Positions 44,122 through 54,689 of a DNA stretch of 64,000 nucleotides are shown here, piece after piece. The translations under genes were made by a program, and so were the position numbers. Every line of letters begins with the position of its first letter. Within the stretch, counting starts at the first letter, position 1. Below the pieces are notes generated by a model. The model was not told the origin of the DNA. It did no database searches and saw only the letters and a program-made list of their open reading frames with translations. The stretch covers positions 186,001 to 250,000 of the forward strand of contig NZ_CP119566.1 in the NCBI RefSeq assembly GCF_029277445.1. Reading direction: 5' to 3'. Source of the stretch: Pararhizobium qamdonense (GTDB lineage: Bacteria > Pseudomonadota > Alphaproteobacteria > Rhizobiales > Rhizobiaceae).

Positions 44122-45488
44122 GCATCACCGCGAATGACGGCTTCCGCCGAAAGGGCGGCCGACAGCAGCGCCTCGTCCTGCTGCCTCTGACCGGAGATCA
44201 GCAAGCCGACCGGCATGCCGGCCGCGCCGGTGCCGCAGGGGATCGAGACGCCGCATCCATCGAGGAAATTGCCGATCGAGGTGTTGCGCAGGGTCCGGCC
44301 ATTGATCTTGAAGAACAGCTCGTCATCGGCCAGCAGCGGCGCGATTGGTGGTGCTACATGCGGCACAGTCGGATGGATAAGCAGCTCGCCGGGCTCCAGA
44401 GCGTCGCTGAAGGCGGCGATCAGCCGCTGGCGCGCATCGAGGATGGCAATGTAATCCGCCACCGTGATCTTTTCGCCCGGCTGGGTGCGGGCGACGACGC
44501 GCTGATCCATGCGCGCCGCTTCCGGCCCCTCCAGCCGGGCCTTGTGAAGCGCGAACGCCTCAGCTGCGGCCAGTGCGCCGTGGCGTGCGCCGATCTCGAA
44601 AATCTCGGCAAAAATCGGGAAGGCGCGGCGGCGGACGCGGGCGCCGGCCTTTTCCAGCCGTAATACCGCAGCCTCGAATGCGGCTACGACTTCCGGCTCG
44701 GCATCGTCGAAAACGATGGTTTCGGGAATGACGAGTTTCAGACCGCCCAATTCGGTCCGGCCAATATCGGGTGCGGTACGCCCGCGCATCGCGGCATCGA
44801 TCCAGATGGCATCCGTGACCGAGCGGCAAAGCGGCCCGAGCGAATCGAGGCTCTTGGCCAGCGGAAAGACGCCGCGCATGGAATAGCGCCCGCGCGTTGC
44901 CTTAAAGCCGACAATGCCATTGAAGGCGGCGGGAATGCGGATCGAGCCGCCGGTATCGGTGCCGATCGCGACCGGAACCAGCCCGGCCGCCACAGCGACG
45001 CCGGATCCGGCCGACGAGCCGCCGGGGATGCGCGGCACATCGCGGGATGCAGGGTTGTGCGGTGTGCCGTAATGCGGATTGATGCCGATGCCGGAAAAGG
45101 CGAATTCGTTGAGATTGGTGCGGCCAAGGCAGACCATACCGGCGCTCCCGAGCGCTGCGACCACGTCGGCATCGGCGGTTGCGGGCGGATGACCGGCGAG
45201 AACGGCCGAGCCTGCGGTGGTTACAGCGCCTTTCGTATCGAACAGGTCCTTCCAGGCGATGGGAATGCCATCCAGCAAGCCGAGCGATCGTCCCGACCGG
45301 ATACGCGCGGAGGCTGACCTGGCCTCGGCAATGGCACGCCCGCCAAGAACTTCGGTAAATACAGCCTGATCTTCGTAGCTGGCTATCTTTCCCAGCGAGC
45401 GTTCTGCCAGTTCCACAGGATCGAGCGCGCCGGACTGTAGCAGCACCGAAAGCCCCGCCACCGACAAGTTTGCGTCCACTCCATCCAT
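44118..45488 (-). CDS. Amidase signature family protein
   Basis: This 456-residue hydrolase has the Ser-cisSer-Lys triad. The Lys is in IPIAWKDLFDTKG, the Gly/Ser-rich signature is PGGSSAGSGVAVAAGLVPVA, and the nucleophile region is GTDTGGSIRIPAAFNG. It would cleave an amide bond of a small molecule; the substrate is unknown, and GatA function is unlikely because no gatB/gatC is adjacent. The start is set at ATG 45488 (MDGVDANLSVAGLSVLL); the open frame runs to 45626. It is the first gene of the amidase-ROK-cutC operon. Confidence 0.9.
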   Translation of the reverse strand: MDGVDANLSVAGLSVLLQSGALDPVELAERSLGKIASYEDQAVFTEVLGGRAIAEARSASARIRSGRSLGLLDGIPIAWKDLFDTKGAVTTAGSAVLAGHPPATADADVVAALGSAGMVCLGRTNLNEFAFSGIGINPHYGTPHNPASRDVPRIPGGSSAGSGVAVAAGLVPVAIGTDTGGSIRIPAAFNGIVGFKATRGRYSMRGVFPLAKSLDSLGPLCRSVTDAIWIDAAMRGRTAPDIGRTELGGLKLVIPETIVFDDAEPEVVAAFEAAVLRLEKAGARVRRRAFPIFAEIFEIGARHGALAAAEAFALHKARLEGPEAARMDQRVVARTQPGEKITVADYIAILDARQRLIAAFSDALEPGELLIHPTVPHVAPPIAPLLADDELFFKINGRTLRNTSIGNFLDGCGVSIPCGTGAAGMPVGLLISGQRQQDEALLSAALSAEAVIRGDA

Positions 45489-45680
45489 CGTCCCGACACT
45501 CCAAAGCTGCTTGATACCGTCACCATAACGGCGCGGCGGCGGTTTTGGCAGTCCAAACAGCGGCGCCGCACATGATTTTCGCAGGCTTTTCAAAGCCTCC
45601 GGCTCCCACGGCCTTGCCCACCCCACATCCCCCGCCTACATGCGCATCCAGCGGCAACCATGCGCGCAAGGAGATACCGG

Positions 45681-46427
45681 ATGATACTCGACGCGGCGCG
45701 GCTTTCCTTTGCCAATCTTTTCGCGCCGGAAACGCGATCCGTGTTCTGGAAGGTGCTGGGTCTGACCCTTCTCGCGCTGGTCGGGCTATGGTTTGCGCTG
45801 CGCGAGCTGTTCATCTATCTCGCTTTGCCATGGCTGGACGCGCTTCTGCCGGGAACGCCTGATTGGGCCGGCTGGCTGACATTCATCGTCACGATTTTCG
45901 CCAGTCTGGGGCTTGCTTTGGGTCTGGCGCTGCTTCTTGCGCCCGTCACCGCGCTGATTGCCGGCTTTTTCCTCGATGACGTCGCCGAAGTGGTCGAGAA
46001 ACGCGACTATCCCCAGGAGCCTGCGGGACGTCCCCTGCCGCTGGGCGAGGCCATTTCCGGCACGCTGAAATTCCTTGGCGTCATCATCATCGGCAACATC
46101 ATTGCGCTTTTCCTGCTGTTAATCCCCGGCGTCAATCTGATCGCGTTCTTTCTGGTCAACGGCTATCTGCTCGGGCGGGAATTCTTCGAATTTGCCGCGA
46201 TGCGCTATCGCTCGCCCGCAGACGCCCGGCTGTTCCGCGCCAAGCATTCCGGCACGGTTTTCTTGAGTGGGCTCTTGCTTGCGGCGTTTCTGGCCGTGCC
46301 GCTTCTCAACCTTCTGACACCGCTTTTTGCCGCCGGCATGATGGTTCACCTGCACAAGAAATTATCGCAGCGCGATCCGGGATTTCAACGGCAGCTCAAT
46401 TCCGCCAAAGCTGCCTTCGGAAGATGA
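45681..46427 (+). CDS. CysZ/EI24-type membrane protein
   Basis: This 248-residue integral membrane protein has four or more hydrophobic segments (for example LGLTLLALVGLWFALRELFI and LGVIIIGNIIALFLLLIPGV). It also has the EI24/CysZ segment FLDDVAEVVEKRDYPQEPAG followed by FFLVNGYLLGREFFEFAAMR. CysZ imports sulfate in enterobacteria, but most rhizobial members are uncharacterised. The start is the ATG at 45681 behind AAGGAGA. No sulfur-metabolism genes are adjacent. Confidence 0.85.
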   Translation: MILDAARLSFANLFAPETRSVFWKVLGLTLLALVGLWFALRELFIYLALPWLDALLPGTPDWAGWLTFIVTIFASLGLALGLALLLAPVTALIAGFFLDDVAEVVEKRDYPQEPAGRPLPLGEAISGTLKFLGVIIIGNIIALFLLLIPGVNLIAFFLVNGYLLGREFFEFAAMRYRSPADARLFRAKHSGTVFLSGLLLAAFLAVPLLNLLTPLFAAGMMVHLHKKLSQRDPGFQRQLNSAKAAFGR

Positions 46428-46433
46428 TTGTTT

Positions 46434-46455
46434 AATTTGTCAATATTGACAAATT
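46434..46455. promoter_or_regulatory. Perfect 22-bp palindrome upstream of the PAS-HTH regulator gene
   Basis: The perfect palindrome has arms AATTTGTCAAT and ATTGACAAATT with no spacer. Another TTGTCAAT half-site overlaps at 46454-46461. It ends 24 bases before the regulator start codon at 46480 and begins 6 bases after the upstream stop. It is probably the autoregulatory operator of the PAS-HTH protein; binding is inferred. Confidence 0.7.
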
Positions 46456-46479
46456 GTCAATCCGAATGGATAAGGCGTC

Positions 46480-47124
46480 ATGTCTCATCCGCTCACGCCC
46501 TTCATTCCCGTCTGCGATGCCATCGCCACGCTGTTTTCACCGCATGTGGAAGCGGTTCTGCACGACCTTGAGACCGGCTTGATCTTCCATATCGCCAATG
46601 CCTTTTCGCGGCGGCGGCCGGGAGACAGCTCACTCAACGAGGCTGGACTGGCATCGACGCTCGACGAAGACGTGATCGGCCCCTACAGCAAATCCAACTG
46701 GGATGGCCGCAGGCTGAAGGCCATCACTTCCGTACTGCGCGATGGGGAAGGCAAGCCGGTCGGCCTCCTCTGCATCAACCATGATATCGAGGTATTTGTC
46801 GGCATCTTCCACCAGCTGAAATCGATGATGGATATCGCCTCGCCGCTGCCGAAGACTTCCGCGCTGATGGCGCAGGATTGGCGCGAGGCCGTCAATTTGG
46901 TGATCGGGGAATTTCTGACACAACACCGGACGAGCCTTGCGGGGCTGACCGGCTCCGAGGTGGACGGCCTGTTGGCACTTCTTGAAACACGCGGCGTCTT
47001 TGCCATCCGCAAGGCCGTTCCCTATGTCGCCGAGATTTTGAAACTGTCGAGAGCCACGATCTACAACCGTCTTGGCGCGATCCGCCTGAAACAGGACGCC
47101 GCCCCGCAAGGAGAGCCGCAATGA
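46480..47124 (+). CDS. YheO-like PAS and helix-turn-helix regulator (DauR type)
   Basis: This 214-residue regulator has an N-terminal YheO-type PAS domain (PFIPVCDAIATLFSPHVEAV, then HIANAFSRRRPGDSS and GLLCINHDIEVFVGIF). A C-terminal helix-turn-helix (ETRGVFAIRKAVPYVAEILK, LSRATIYNRL) follows. DauR and related proteins control D-amino-acid or amino-acid catabolic genes. Its stop overlaps the start of the aminotransferase gene (ATGA), so the enzyme is a likely target. A palindromic site lies immediately upstream. Confidence 0.88.
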   Translation: MSHPLTPFIPVCDAIATLFSPHVEAVLHDLETGLIFHIANAFSRRRPGDSSLNEAGLASTLDEDVIGPYSKSNWDGRRLKAITSVLRDGEGKPVGLLCINHDIEVFVGIFHQLKSMMDIASPLPKTSALMAQDWREAVNLVIGEFLTQHRTSLAGLTGSEVDGLLALLETRGVFAIRKAVPYVAEILKLSRATIYNRLGAIRLKQDAAPQGEPQ

Positions 47125-48260
47125 ACAAGCCGATGCGCGATTTCGTGCTCGAAACCTTCATGTCGAAATGGGAATTCACGGCAAAATACAACATGACGGC
47201 CTCGGACGCCGAAAGCATGCGCCTTCCCGACCTTCTGGCGATGGCGAGCGACGAGGACCGCGAAGATTTTGAGACGCTCAGCCTTGGCTATACCGAGACA
47301 TTTGGCGCCCCGGCGCTACGGCAGGAAATTGCGCGGACCTACGACACCGTCCAGTCTGACGAACTGATCTGCTTTGCCGGCGCTGAAGAGGCGATCTATG
47401 TGGCGATGAAGGTGCTTTTGACGGGCGATGACCATGCTATCGTCATCACCCCCAATTACCAGGCCGCCGAAACTCTGCCGCTGAGCATCTGTGCGGTCAC
47501 GGGCGTGGCGCTGGATATCGACGATGACTGGAACCTAGACCTCAGCAAGATCGAAGCCGCGATCCGGCCAAATACAAAGCTGATCTCTATCAACTTTCCC
47601 AACAATCCGACCGGCAAGATCCTGCCGCGCGCGACATTCGATGCGCTCATCGAGATCTGCCGCAAGCATGGCATCTGGCTGTTCAGCGATGAAGTCTACC
47701 GGCTGATCGAGAAGGACGAGGCATTGCGCCTGCCGCAGGCTGTCGATGCCTATGAGCGGGGGATTTCGCTCAATGTCATGTCGAAAGCCTATGGCCTGCC
47801 GGGCCTGCGCATCGGCTGGCTTGCCTGCAAGGATCAGAAATTCCTGACGCGGTGCGAGCGTTACAAGCACTTCCTGTCAATCTGCAATTCCGCTCCATCA
47901 GAGGTTCTGGCTCGCATCGGTCTGAAGAACCGGGACACGATCCTGACCCGCACGCGAGCGATCGTGCGCTCCAACATTGCCGACTGGAATGCCTTCTTCG
48001 ACGATTTCCCGCATCTGTTCCACTGGCGCGAGCCGGATGGCGGTTGCGTGGCGTTCATCCGCTACAAGGGGCCGGAAGGCGTCGAGGAATTTGCACGGCG
48101 TGCGGTGGAGGAGGCAGGCGTGTTTTTCCTGCCGTCGAGCGTCTATCATTCGGAGCTGACACCGGTACCGCAGAATTGCCTGCGCGTCGGCTTTGGCCGC
48201 CTGCATATGCCCGAAGGTATCACCGTTCTGCGCAACTGGCTGACCCGGAACAGTCCTTAA
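47121..48260 (+). CDS. PLP-dependent class I/II aminotransferase
   Basis: This 379-residue fold-type I enzyme has the PLP-binding Lys in NVMSKAYGLPGLRIGW. Cofactor contacts are NFPNNPTGKILP and WLFSDEVYRLIE, and the carboxylate-binding Arg is in NCLRVGFGR. It would transfer amino groups between an amino acid and a 2-oxoacid in the cytosol. The substrate is unknown; coupling to a YheO-PAS regulator suggests a catabolic role induced by an amino acid. It converges with kdpE 11 bases away. Confidence 0.92.
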   Translation: MNKPMRDFVLETFMSKWEFTAKYNMTASDAESMRLPDLLAMASDEDREDFETLSLGYTETFGAPALRQEIARTYDTVQSDELICFAGAEEAIYVAMKVLLTGDDHAIVITPNYQAAETLPLSICAVTGVALDIDDDWNLDLSKIEAAIRPNTKLISINFPNNPTGKILPRATFDALIEICRKHGIWLFSDEVYRLIEKDEALRLPQAVDAYERGISLNVMSKAYGLPGLRIGWLACKDQKFLTRCERYKHFLSICNSAPSEVLARIGLKNRDTILTRTRAIVRSNIADWNAFFDDFPHLFHWREPDGGCVAFIRYKGPEGVEEFARRAVEEAGVFFLPSSVYHSELTPVPQNCLRVGFGRLHMPEGITVLRNWLTRNSP

Positions 48261-48271
48261 AGATAAGCCGG

Positions 48272-48967
48272 CTAAAGGTCTGCTTCGCGCAGCCGGTATC
48301 CGACACCGGTTTCGGTGGTGATATACTGCGGCTGGTCCGGCGTCAGCTCGATTTTCTGGCGCAGCTGGCGCACATAGACGCGCAGATACTGCACATCGTC
48401 GGCATTGCCCCAGACTTCTTTCAGCAGGAACTTGTGCGTCAGCACCTTGCCCGCATGCTGCACCAGCATGCGCAGGATATCGTATTCCTTCGGCGACAAC
48501 TTGACCTCGCGGCCATCGACCTTGACGATGCGCTTGACAAGATCAACCGACAGGCCGCCCGTTTGGAACAGCGGTCTTTCCCCCTGCTGCTGCAGGCGGT
48601 GGCGAAGCGCGACGCGGATGCGCGCTACCAGTTCGTTCATGCCGAAGGGCTTCGTCACATAGTCATCGGCGCCCAATTCCAGCGCCGTCACGATCCCAGC
48701 CTCGTCGGTCCGGCTCGACAGGATGACGATCGGCAGCGTCAGGCCCTCCTCGCGCCAGCCGCGCAGCAGATCATGGCCGGCCATATCCGGCAGGCCGAGA
48801 TCGAGCAGGATCAAATCGGGCAGGTCGGCCTTGACGCTTTCGCGTGCCGCCTTGCCGTTGCCGGCCTCGCTGACGGCATAATCCTGCGTTGCCAGACCGA
48901 CGCGCAGCAGCCGGCGGATCGGCGGCTCATCATCGACAACTAGGATTTTCACCGCTGACACCGTCAT
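48272..48967 (-). CDS. kdpE: Potassium-sensing response regulator KdpE
   Basis: This 231-residue OmpR-type regulator activates kdp transcription when phosphorylated by KdpD. The receiver has the acidic pair VDDEP (residues 12-13) and phosphoacceptor Asp56 in LILLDLGLPDMAG, with Lys in YVTKPFGMNELVAR. The winged helix (LSPKEYDILRMLVQHAGKVL, YLRVYVRQLRQKIE) is C-terminal. Its start overlaps the kdpD stop by 4 bases (ATGA), and it is the last gene of the kdp operon. Confidence 0.95.
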   Translation of the reverse strand: MTVSAVKILVVDDEPPIRRLLRVGLATQDYAVSEAGNGKAARESVKADLPDLILLDLGLPDMAGHDLLRGWREEGLTLPIVILSSRTDEAGIVTALELGADDYVTKPFGMNELVARIRVALRHRLQQQGERPLFQTGGLSVDLVKRIVKVDGREVKLSPKEYDILRMLVQHAGKVLTHKFLLKEVWGNADDVQYLRVYVRQLRQKIELTPDQPQYITTETGVGYRLREADL

Positions 48968-51672
48968 TTCATGTCCTTGAGGTTGGGGGCATCCGTGAGC
49001 AGCGGCAGGCTGATGGTGAAGACAGCACCGGAGTGGCCGATGCGATTTTCTGCAACGATGGTTCCTCCCAATGCCTCGACGAAACCCCGGCAGATGGAAA
49101 GACCAAGCCCCGTTCCGGCCCGCACGTGATCACCCTTGCGCACCCTGTAGAACGTATCGAAGACCCGTTCCAGATCACCCTGCGGAATACCCGGCCCCTC
49201 GTCGGAAATCCGGATCAGGATACGCTCTCCGCTGCTTTCCGCGCGAACGCCAACGGTCGAGCCTTCCGGTGCATATTTGGCGGCATTGTCGAGCAGGTTG
49301 AACAGCACCTGCTCGAACAGAACCGGATCGACCCTGATCATCGGCAGATCGGCGGGAACATCGACATCGACGTGATGAGCAGCCAGGATCTTGCGTGCCC
49401 TTGCCAGCGCGCTGCCGACGATGTCGCCGGTATAATGGAAGGCCGCATTCGGCTCCATGGCGCCGGATTCGATCCGGGTCATATCGAGCAGATTGGCAAT
49501 GAACCGGTTCAGCCGCTCGGATTCGTCCGTCACCGTGGTCAAAAGCTCGGCACGGTCTTCCTCCGGCAAAGCCGATTGATAATCGCGCAAGGTGCCGGCA
49601 GCGCCCATGATGGCGGCAAGCGGCGTCTTCAGGTCGTGCGAAATCGAGGTCAGCAGCGCCGAGCGCAGACGCCCGGCCTCCTCGACCAGCCGCGCATTAT
49701 CCACATCGGCGACCAGCTGCACGCGCTCGATGGCAAGGGCGGCCTGATCGGCGAGCGCATCGAGCAGCCGCTGCTGTTCCGGACTGAGCAACGGGCCCTG
49801 CCGGTCATTGTCGAGACCGATGACACCGACGGCGGCGCGGCCGGTGCGCAAGGGCACATACAGGCGTTTGGCGCCCGGCAGCGTATCGGCACCGCAGCCG
49901 GCGGCGCGATTGTGCTCCCAGGCCCAGCGGGCAGCGGCAATATCGGCGTCGTCGAGCGTATCGTCCGGCGGATAGCCGGCTTTGACCGCGATCGTGCCAT
50001 CCTCCGGCAGGAGCAGAACGACCCGTACTTTCAGCATGGACGCAAGCTGGAAGGCCGTTGCCCAAAGCACGTCGTCCAGCGTGCCGGTGCCTGCGAGCTT
50101 CTTGCTGAACAGATAGAGGTCTTCGGTGGTGCGCGCCCGCAGCCGGGCGGCGGCGGCCTGCCGTTGGACGCTGGCCGTCAGGTTGCTGGCGATGATCGCC
50201 ACGATGAAGAACAGAATAAACGCGACGACGCTGTCGGGATCGCTGATATCCAATGTATAGAGCGGCTGCAGGAAGAAGAAATTGAGGCACACGGCACTGA
50301 CGACGCTGGCATAAAGGGCGGGTTTCAGCCCTTCCGTCACGGCTGTGGTCAAAACGGCCATCAGGAACACCAGCGCGATGTTGCGCACGTCGAGAGACTG
50401 GTCGAGCAGGAAACCGACGCCGAGGGCGCAGCCGACGTAAAACGTTGCCAGGCTGTAGGGCCGGAACTTGAATTGGGCCGGTGCAGGCGCCGTCTTGACG
50501 CCGGTTGCAACAGATTCGCCCTCGCGGTCGTCACCGGCAATGACATGGACGCTGATATTGCCCGCACGCCGGATCAGACGAGTGGTCACCGAGCCGTGCA
50601 GCCATTCACGCCAGCCGGAGGTTTTCGGCGTACCGGCAATGATATGGGTGACATTGCTGGACGCGGCGAAGCGGACGATCTCCTCGGCCTCGTCCGAGCC
50701 CGGCCGCGTCAGCGCTTCGGCGCCCAGCCGCTCGGCCAGCCGCAGCGTGGCGGCGATGCGGTCGCGTGCGGTCTCCGACAAATGGATCGAGCGCGCCGTT
50801 TCCACATGCAGCGCCACCAACGGCGCGCGCAGGCGGTCCGCAAGACGGGCGGCATAACGCACCAGCGATGCGCTGCGCGGCGCGTCATCGACGCAGACCA
50901 GCACCCGGTCGCCGGCGGCCCAGGGACCTGAAATCGCATGCGCCTGCATATGCGTCAAAAGCTGCTCGTCCACCCGCTGCGCGGTCTGGCGCAGCGCCAG
51001 TTCGCGCAGGGCCGTCAGGTTTCCCGGCGAAAAATAGTTTTCCAGCGCCCGCTGCGCTGTCTTCGGGATATAGACCTTGCCGTCATGCAACCGCTTGATG
51101 AGGTCTTCCGGCGTCAGATCGATGATCTCGATATCATCGGCCCGGTCGATGATCGAATCTGGAACGGTTTCGCGCACGCGGATACGGGTGATCTGGGCGA
51201 CGACGTCGTTCAGGCTTTCGACATGCTGGATGTTGAGCGTCGAATAGACGTCAATGCCGCGCGCCAAAAGCTCCTGCACGTCCATGTAGCGTTTCGGATG
51301 CCGGCTACCGGGCGCATTGGTGTGGGCCAGCTCATCGACGAGAACGAGGCCGGGGCGGCGGGCGAGAATGGCATCAATATCCATTTCCTCGAGATGGCGG
51401 CCCTTGTAGTCGATCGTCGTGCGGGCGATGACCTCGAACCCATCCGCCAGCGCCTGCGTTTCCTTGCGGCCATGCGTTTCGACAACGCCAATGACCACAT
51501 CGACGCCATCTGCCTGCTTGGCATGGCCGGATGTGAGCATTTCATAGGTCTTGCCGACGCCGGGTGCGGCACCCAGAAAGATTTTAAGGCGGCCGCGCGT
51601 TTCCTGCTGCGCCCGCTGTAACAGGGCATCGGGAGACGGTCTTCCAGCCATATCGCGGACATCGTCCCGCAT
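48964..51672 (-). CDS. kdpD: Osmosensitive potassium channel sensor kinase KdpD
   Basis: This inner-membrane histidine kinase of about 902 residues responds to potassium limitation. The N-terminal KdpD domain has Walker A LGAAPGVGKTYEM (near 33-45) and LVDELAHTNAPGSRHPKRY. A universal-stress-type domain (DRVLVCVDDAPRSASLVRYA) follows. Then come four membrane helices, a GAF-like region, the His phosphorylation box SISHDLKTPLAAIMG (His near 678) and ATPase boxes NLLDNAAKYAPEG and GTGLGLSICRGFVEAL. The start is set at ATG 51672 (MRDDVRDMAGRPSPD) behind AGGAAAG; the frame runs to 51777. Confidence 0.94.
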   Translation of the reverse strand: MRDDVRDMAGRPSPDALLQRAQQETRGRLKIFLGAAPGVGKTYEMLTSGHAKQADGVDVVIGVVETHGRKETQALADGFEVIARTTIDYKGRHLEEMDIDAILARRPGLVLVDELAHTNAPGSRHPKRYMDVQELLARGIDVYSTLNIQHVESLNDVVAQITRIRVRETVPDSIIDRADDIEIIDLTPEDLIKRLHDGKVYIPKTAQRALENYFSPGNLTALRELALRQTAQRVDEQLLTHMQAHAISGPWAAGDRVLVCVDDAPRSASLVRYAARLADRLRAPLVALHVETARSIHLSETARDRIAATLRLAERLGAEALTRPGSDEAEEIVRFAASSNVTHIIAGTPKTSGWREWLHGSVTTRLIRRAGNISVHVIAGDDREGESVATGVKTAPAPAQFKFRPYSLATFYVGCALGVGFLLDQSLDVRNIALVFLMAVLTTAVTEGLKPALYASVVSAVCLNFFFLQPLYTLDISDPDSVVAFILFFIVAIIASNLTASVQRQAAAARLRARTTEDLYLFSKKLAGTGTLDDVLWATAFQLASMLKVRVVLLLPEDGTIAVKAGYPPDDTLDDADIAAARWAWEHNRAAGCGADTLPGAKRLYVPLRTGRAAVGVIGLDNDRQGPLLSPEQQRLLDALADQAALAIERVQLVADVDNARLVEEAGRLRSALLTSISHDLKTPLAAIMGAAGTLRDYQSALPEEDRAELLTTVTDESERLNRFIANLLDMTRIESGAMEPNAAFHYTGDIVGSALARARKILAAHHVDVDVPADLPMIRVDPVLFEQVLFNLLDNAAKYAPEGSTVGVRAESSGERILIRISDEGPGIPQGDLERVFDTFYRVRKGDHVRAGTGLGLSICRGFVEALGGTIVAENRIGHSGAVFTISLPLLTDAPNLKDMK

Positions 51673-51833
51673 GCGCGCTTGTCTTTCCTCATCAATGCCG
51701 AAAAGCGGCAGAATGCCGCTTTCGACCATAGCGCACAGGCCCCAAAAGCCCAGAGGATTTGGGACCTGTGCCGTCAATCAGATTCGTCCGCAGCAGCTCT
51801 GCATTGCAGGGCGCTGCCAGGCAGCAAATTTGG

Positions 51834-52397
51834 CTAGACAGCTTTATCAAGCGCCATGTTCAGCGCCAAGACATTGACCGCCGGCTCGCCGAGTATACCA
51901 AGCTCGCGGGCCTCGACGGCCTGATCGACCAGCGCACGGACCTTGGCCTCATCCAGGCCACGCGCCTTTGCAACGCGCGGCACCTGGAAATAGGCGGCTT
52001 CCGGCGTGATGTGCGGATCAAGGCCGCTGCCGGAGGCGGTAACCAGATCCATCGGCACGGCAGCGCCGGGATTGGCGGCCTTCAATGCGTCCGCTTCGGC
52101 CTTGATCCGGTCGAGCAGCTTCGGGTTGGTCGGGCCGAGATTGGAGCCGCTGGAGGAAGCGGCGTTATAGCCGTCACCGGCAGCCGAGGGGCGGCCATGG
52201 AAATAGGTGTCGCCGGTAAAGGCCTGACCGATCAGGGCGGAGCCGATAACGGTCCCGTCCTTTTCAATGAGGCTGCCACCCGCCTGATGCGGGAACAGGG
52301 CCTGGGCGATGCCGGTCATGCCGAGTGGATAGGCAAGGCCGGTGATGATGGTGATGGCAACGATCATGACCAAAGCGGGCCGCAATTGTTTCAGCAT
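51834..52397 (-). CDS. kdpC: Potassium-transporting ATPase KdpC subunit
   Basis: This 187-residue subunit has one N-terminal membrane helix ([20 protein letters not shown]). The conserved segments include [31 protein letters not shown] and [20 protein letters not shown]. KdpC stabilises the KdpFABC complex. It follows kdpB by 12 bases; a 161-base gap separates it from kdpD, the only larger spacing in the distal part of the operon. Confidence 0.96.
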   Translation of the reverse strand: MLKQLRPALVMIVAITIITGLAYPLGMTGIAQALFPHQAGGSLIEKDGTVIGSALIGQAFTGDTYFHGRPSAAGDGYNAASSSGSNLGPTNPKLLDRIKAEADALKAANPGAAVPMDLVTASGSGLDPHITPEAAYFQVPRVAKARGLDEAKVRALVDQAVEARELGILGEPAVNVLALNMALDKAV

Positions 52398-52409
52398 GGG
52401 ACTATTCCT

Positions 52410-54467
<2,058 letters not shown>

Positions 54468-54512
54468 CAGAGAACTCCAGTTTCTATTGTGTGTGACATC
54501 ACGGCGACCGCG

Positions 54513-54680
54513 TCAGCCGTGGAACAATTCGGTAAAAGCGTGGGCAAGACCGCCGATCACCAAGAGGACCAGCATGAAGGCGATGATGATGCTGGTTGCC
54601 TGTGGGGCGGCTGCTCGCGGCGGATCACCGTCACGAGGATTGAGGAGCCTTTTGAACTTCTGCTGGAACAAGCGGTTCAT
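54513..54680 (-). CDS. 55-residue membrane microprotein between kdpA and kdpB
   Basis: The frame encodes 55 residues: a basic N-terminus (MNRLFQQKFKRLLNPRDGD), a short Pro/Ala stretch, one transmembrane helix (SIIIAFMLVLLVIGGLAHAF) and TELFHG at the end. AAGGTG precedes the ATG at a good distance. It starts 9 bases after kdpA ends, so it is translated from the kdp mRNA. It is not KdpF, which lies upstream of kdpA. It may be an additional small subunit or regulator of the pump; no known family was recognised. Confidence 0.7.
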   Translation of the reverse strand: MNRLFQQKFKRLLNPRDGDPPRAAAPQATSIIIAFMLVLLVIGGLAHAFTELFHG

Positions 54681-54689
54681 GGCGGCACC

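Noticed and set aside
48889..50931. 680-codon plus-strand frame
   Set aside because: Antisense to kdpD; KdpD domains and histidine kinase boxes are intact on the other strand.
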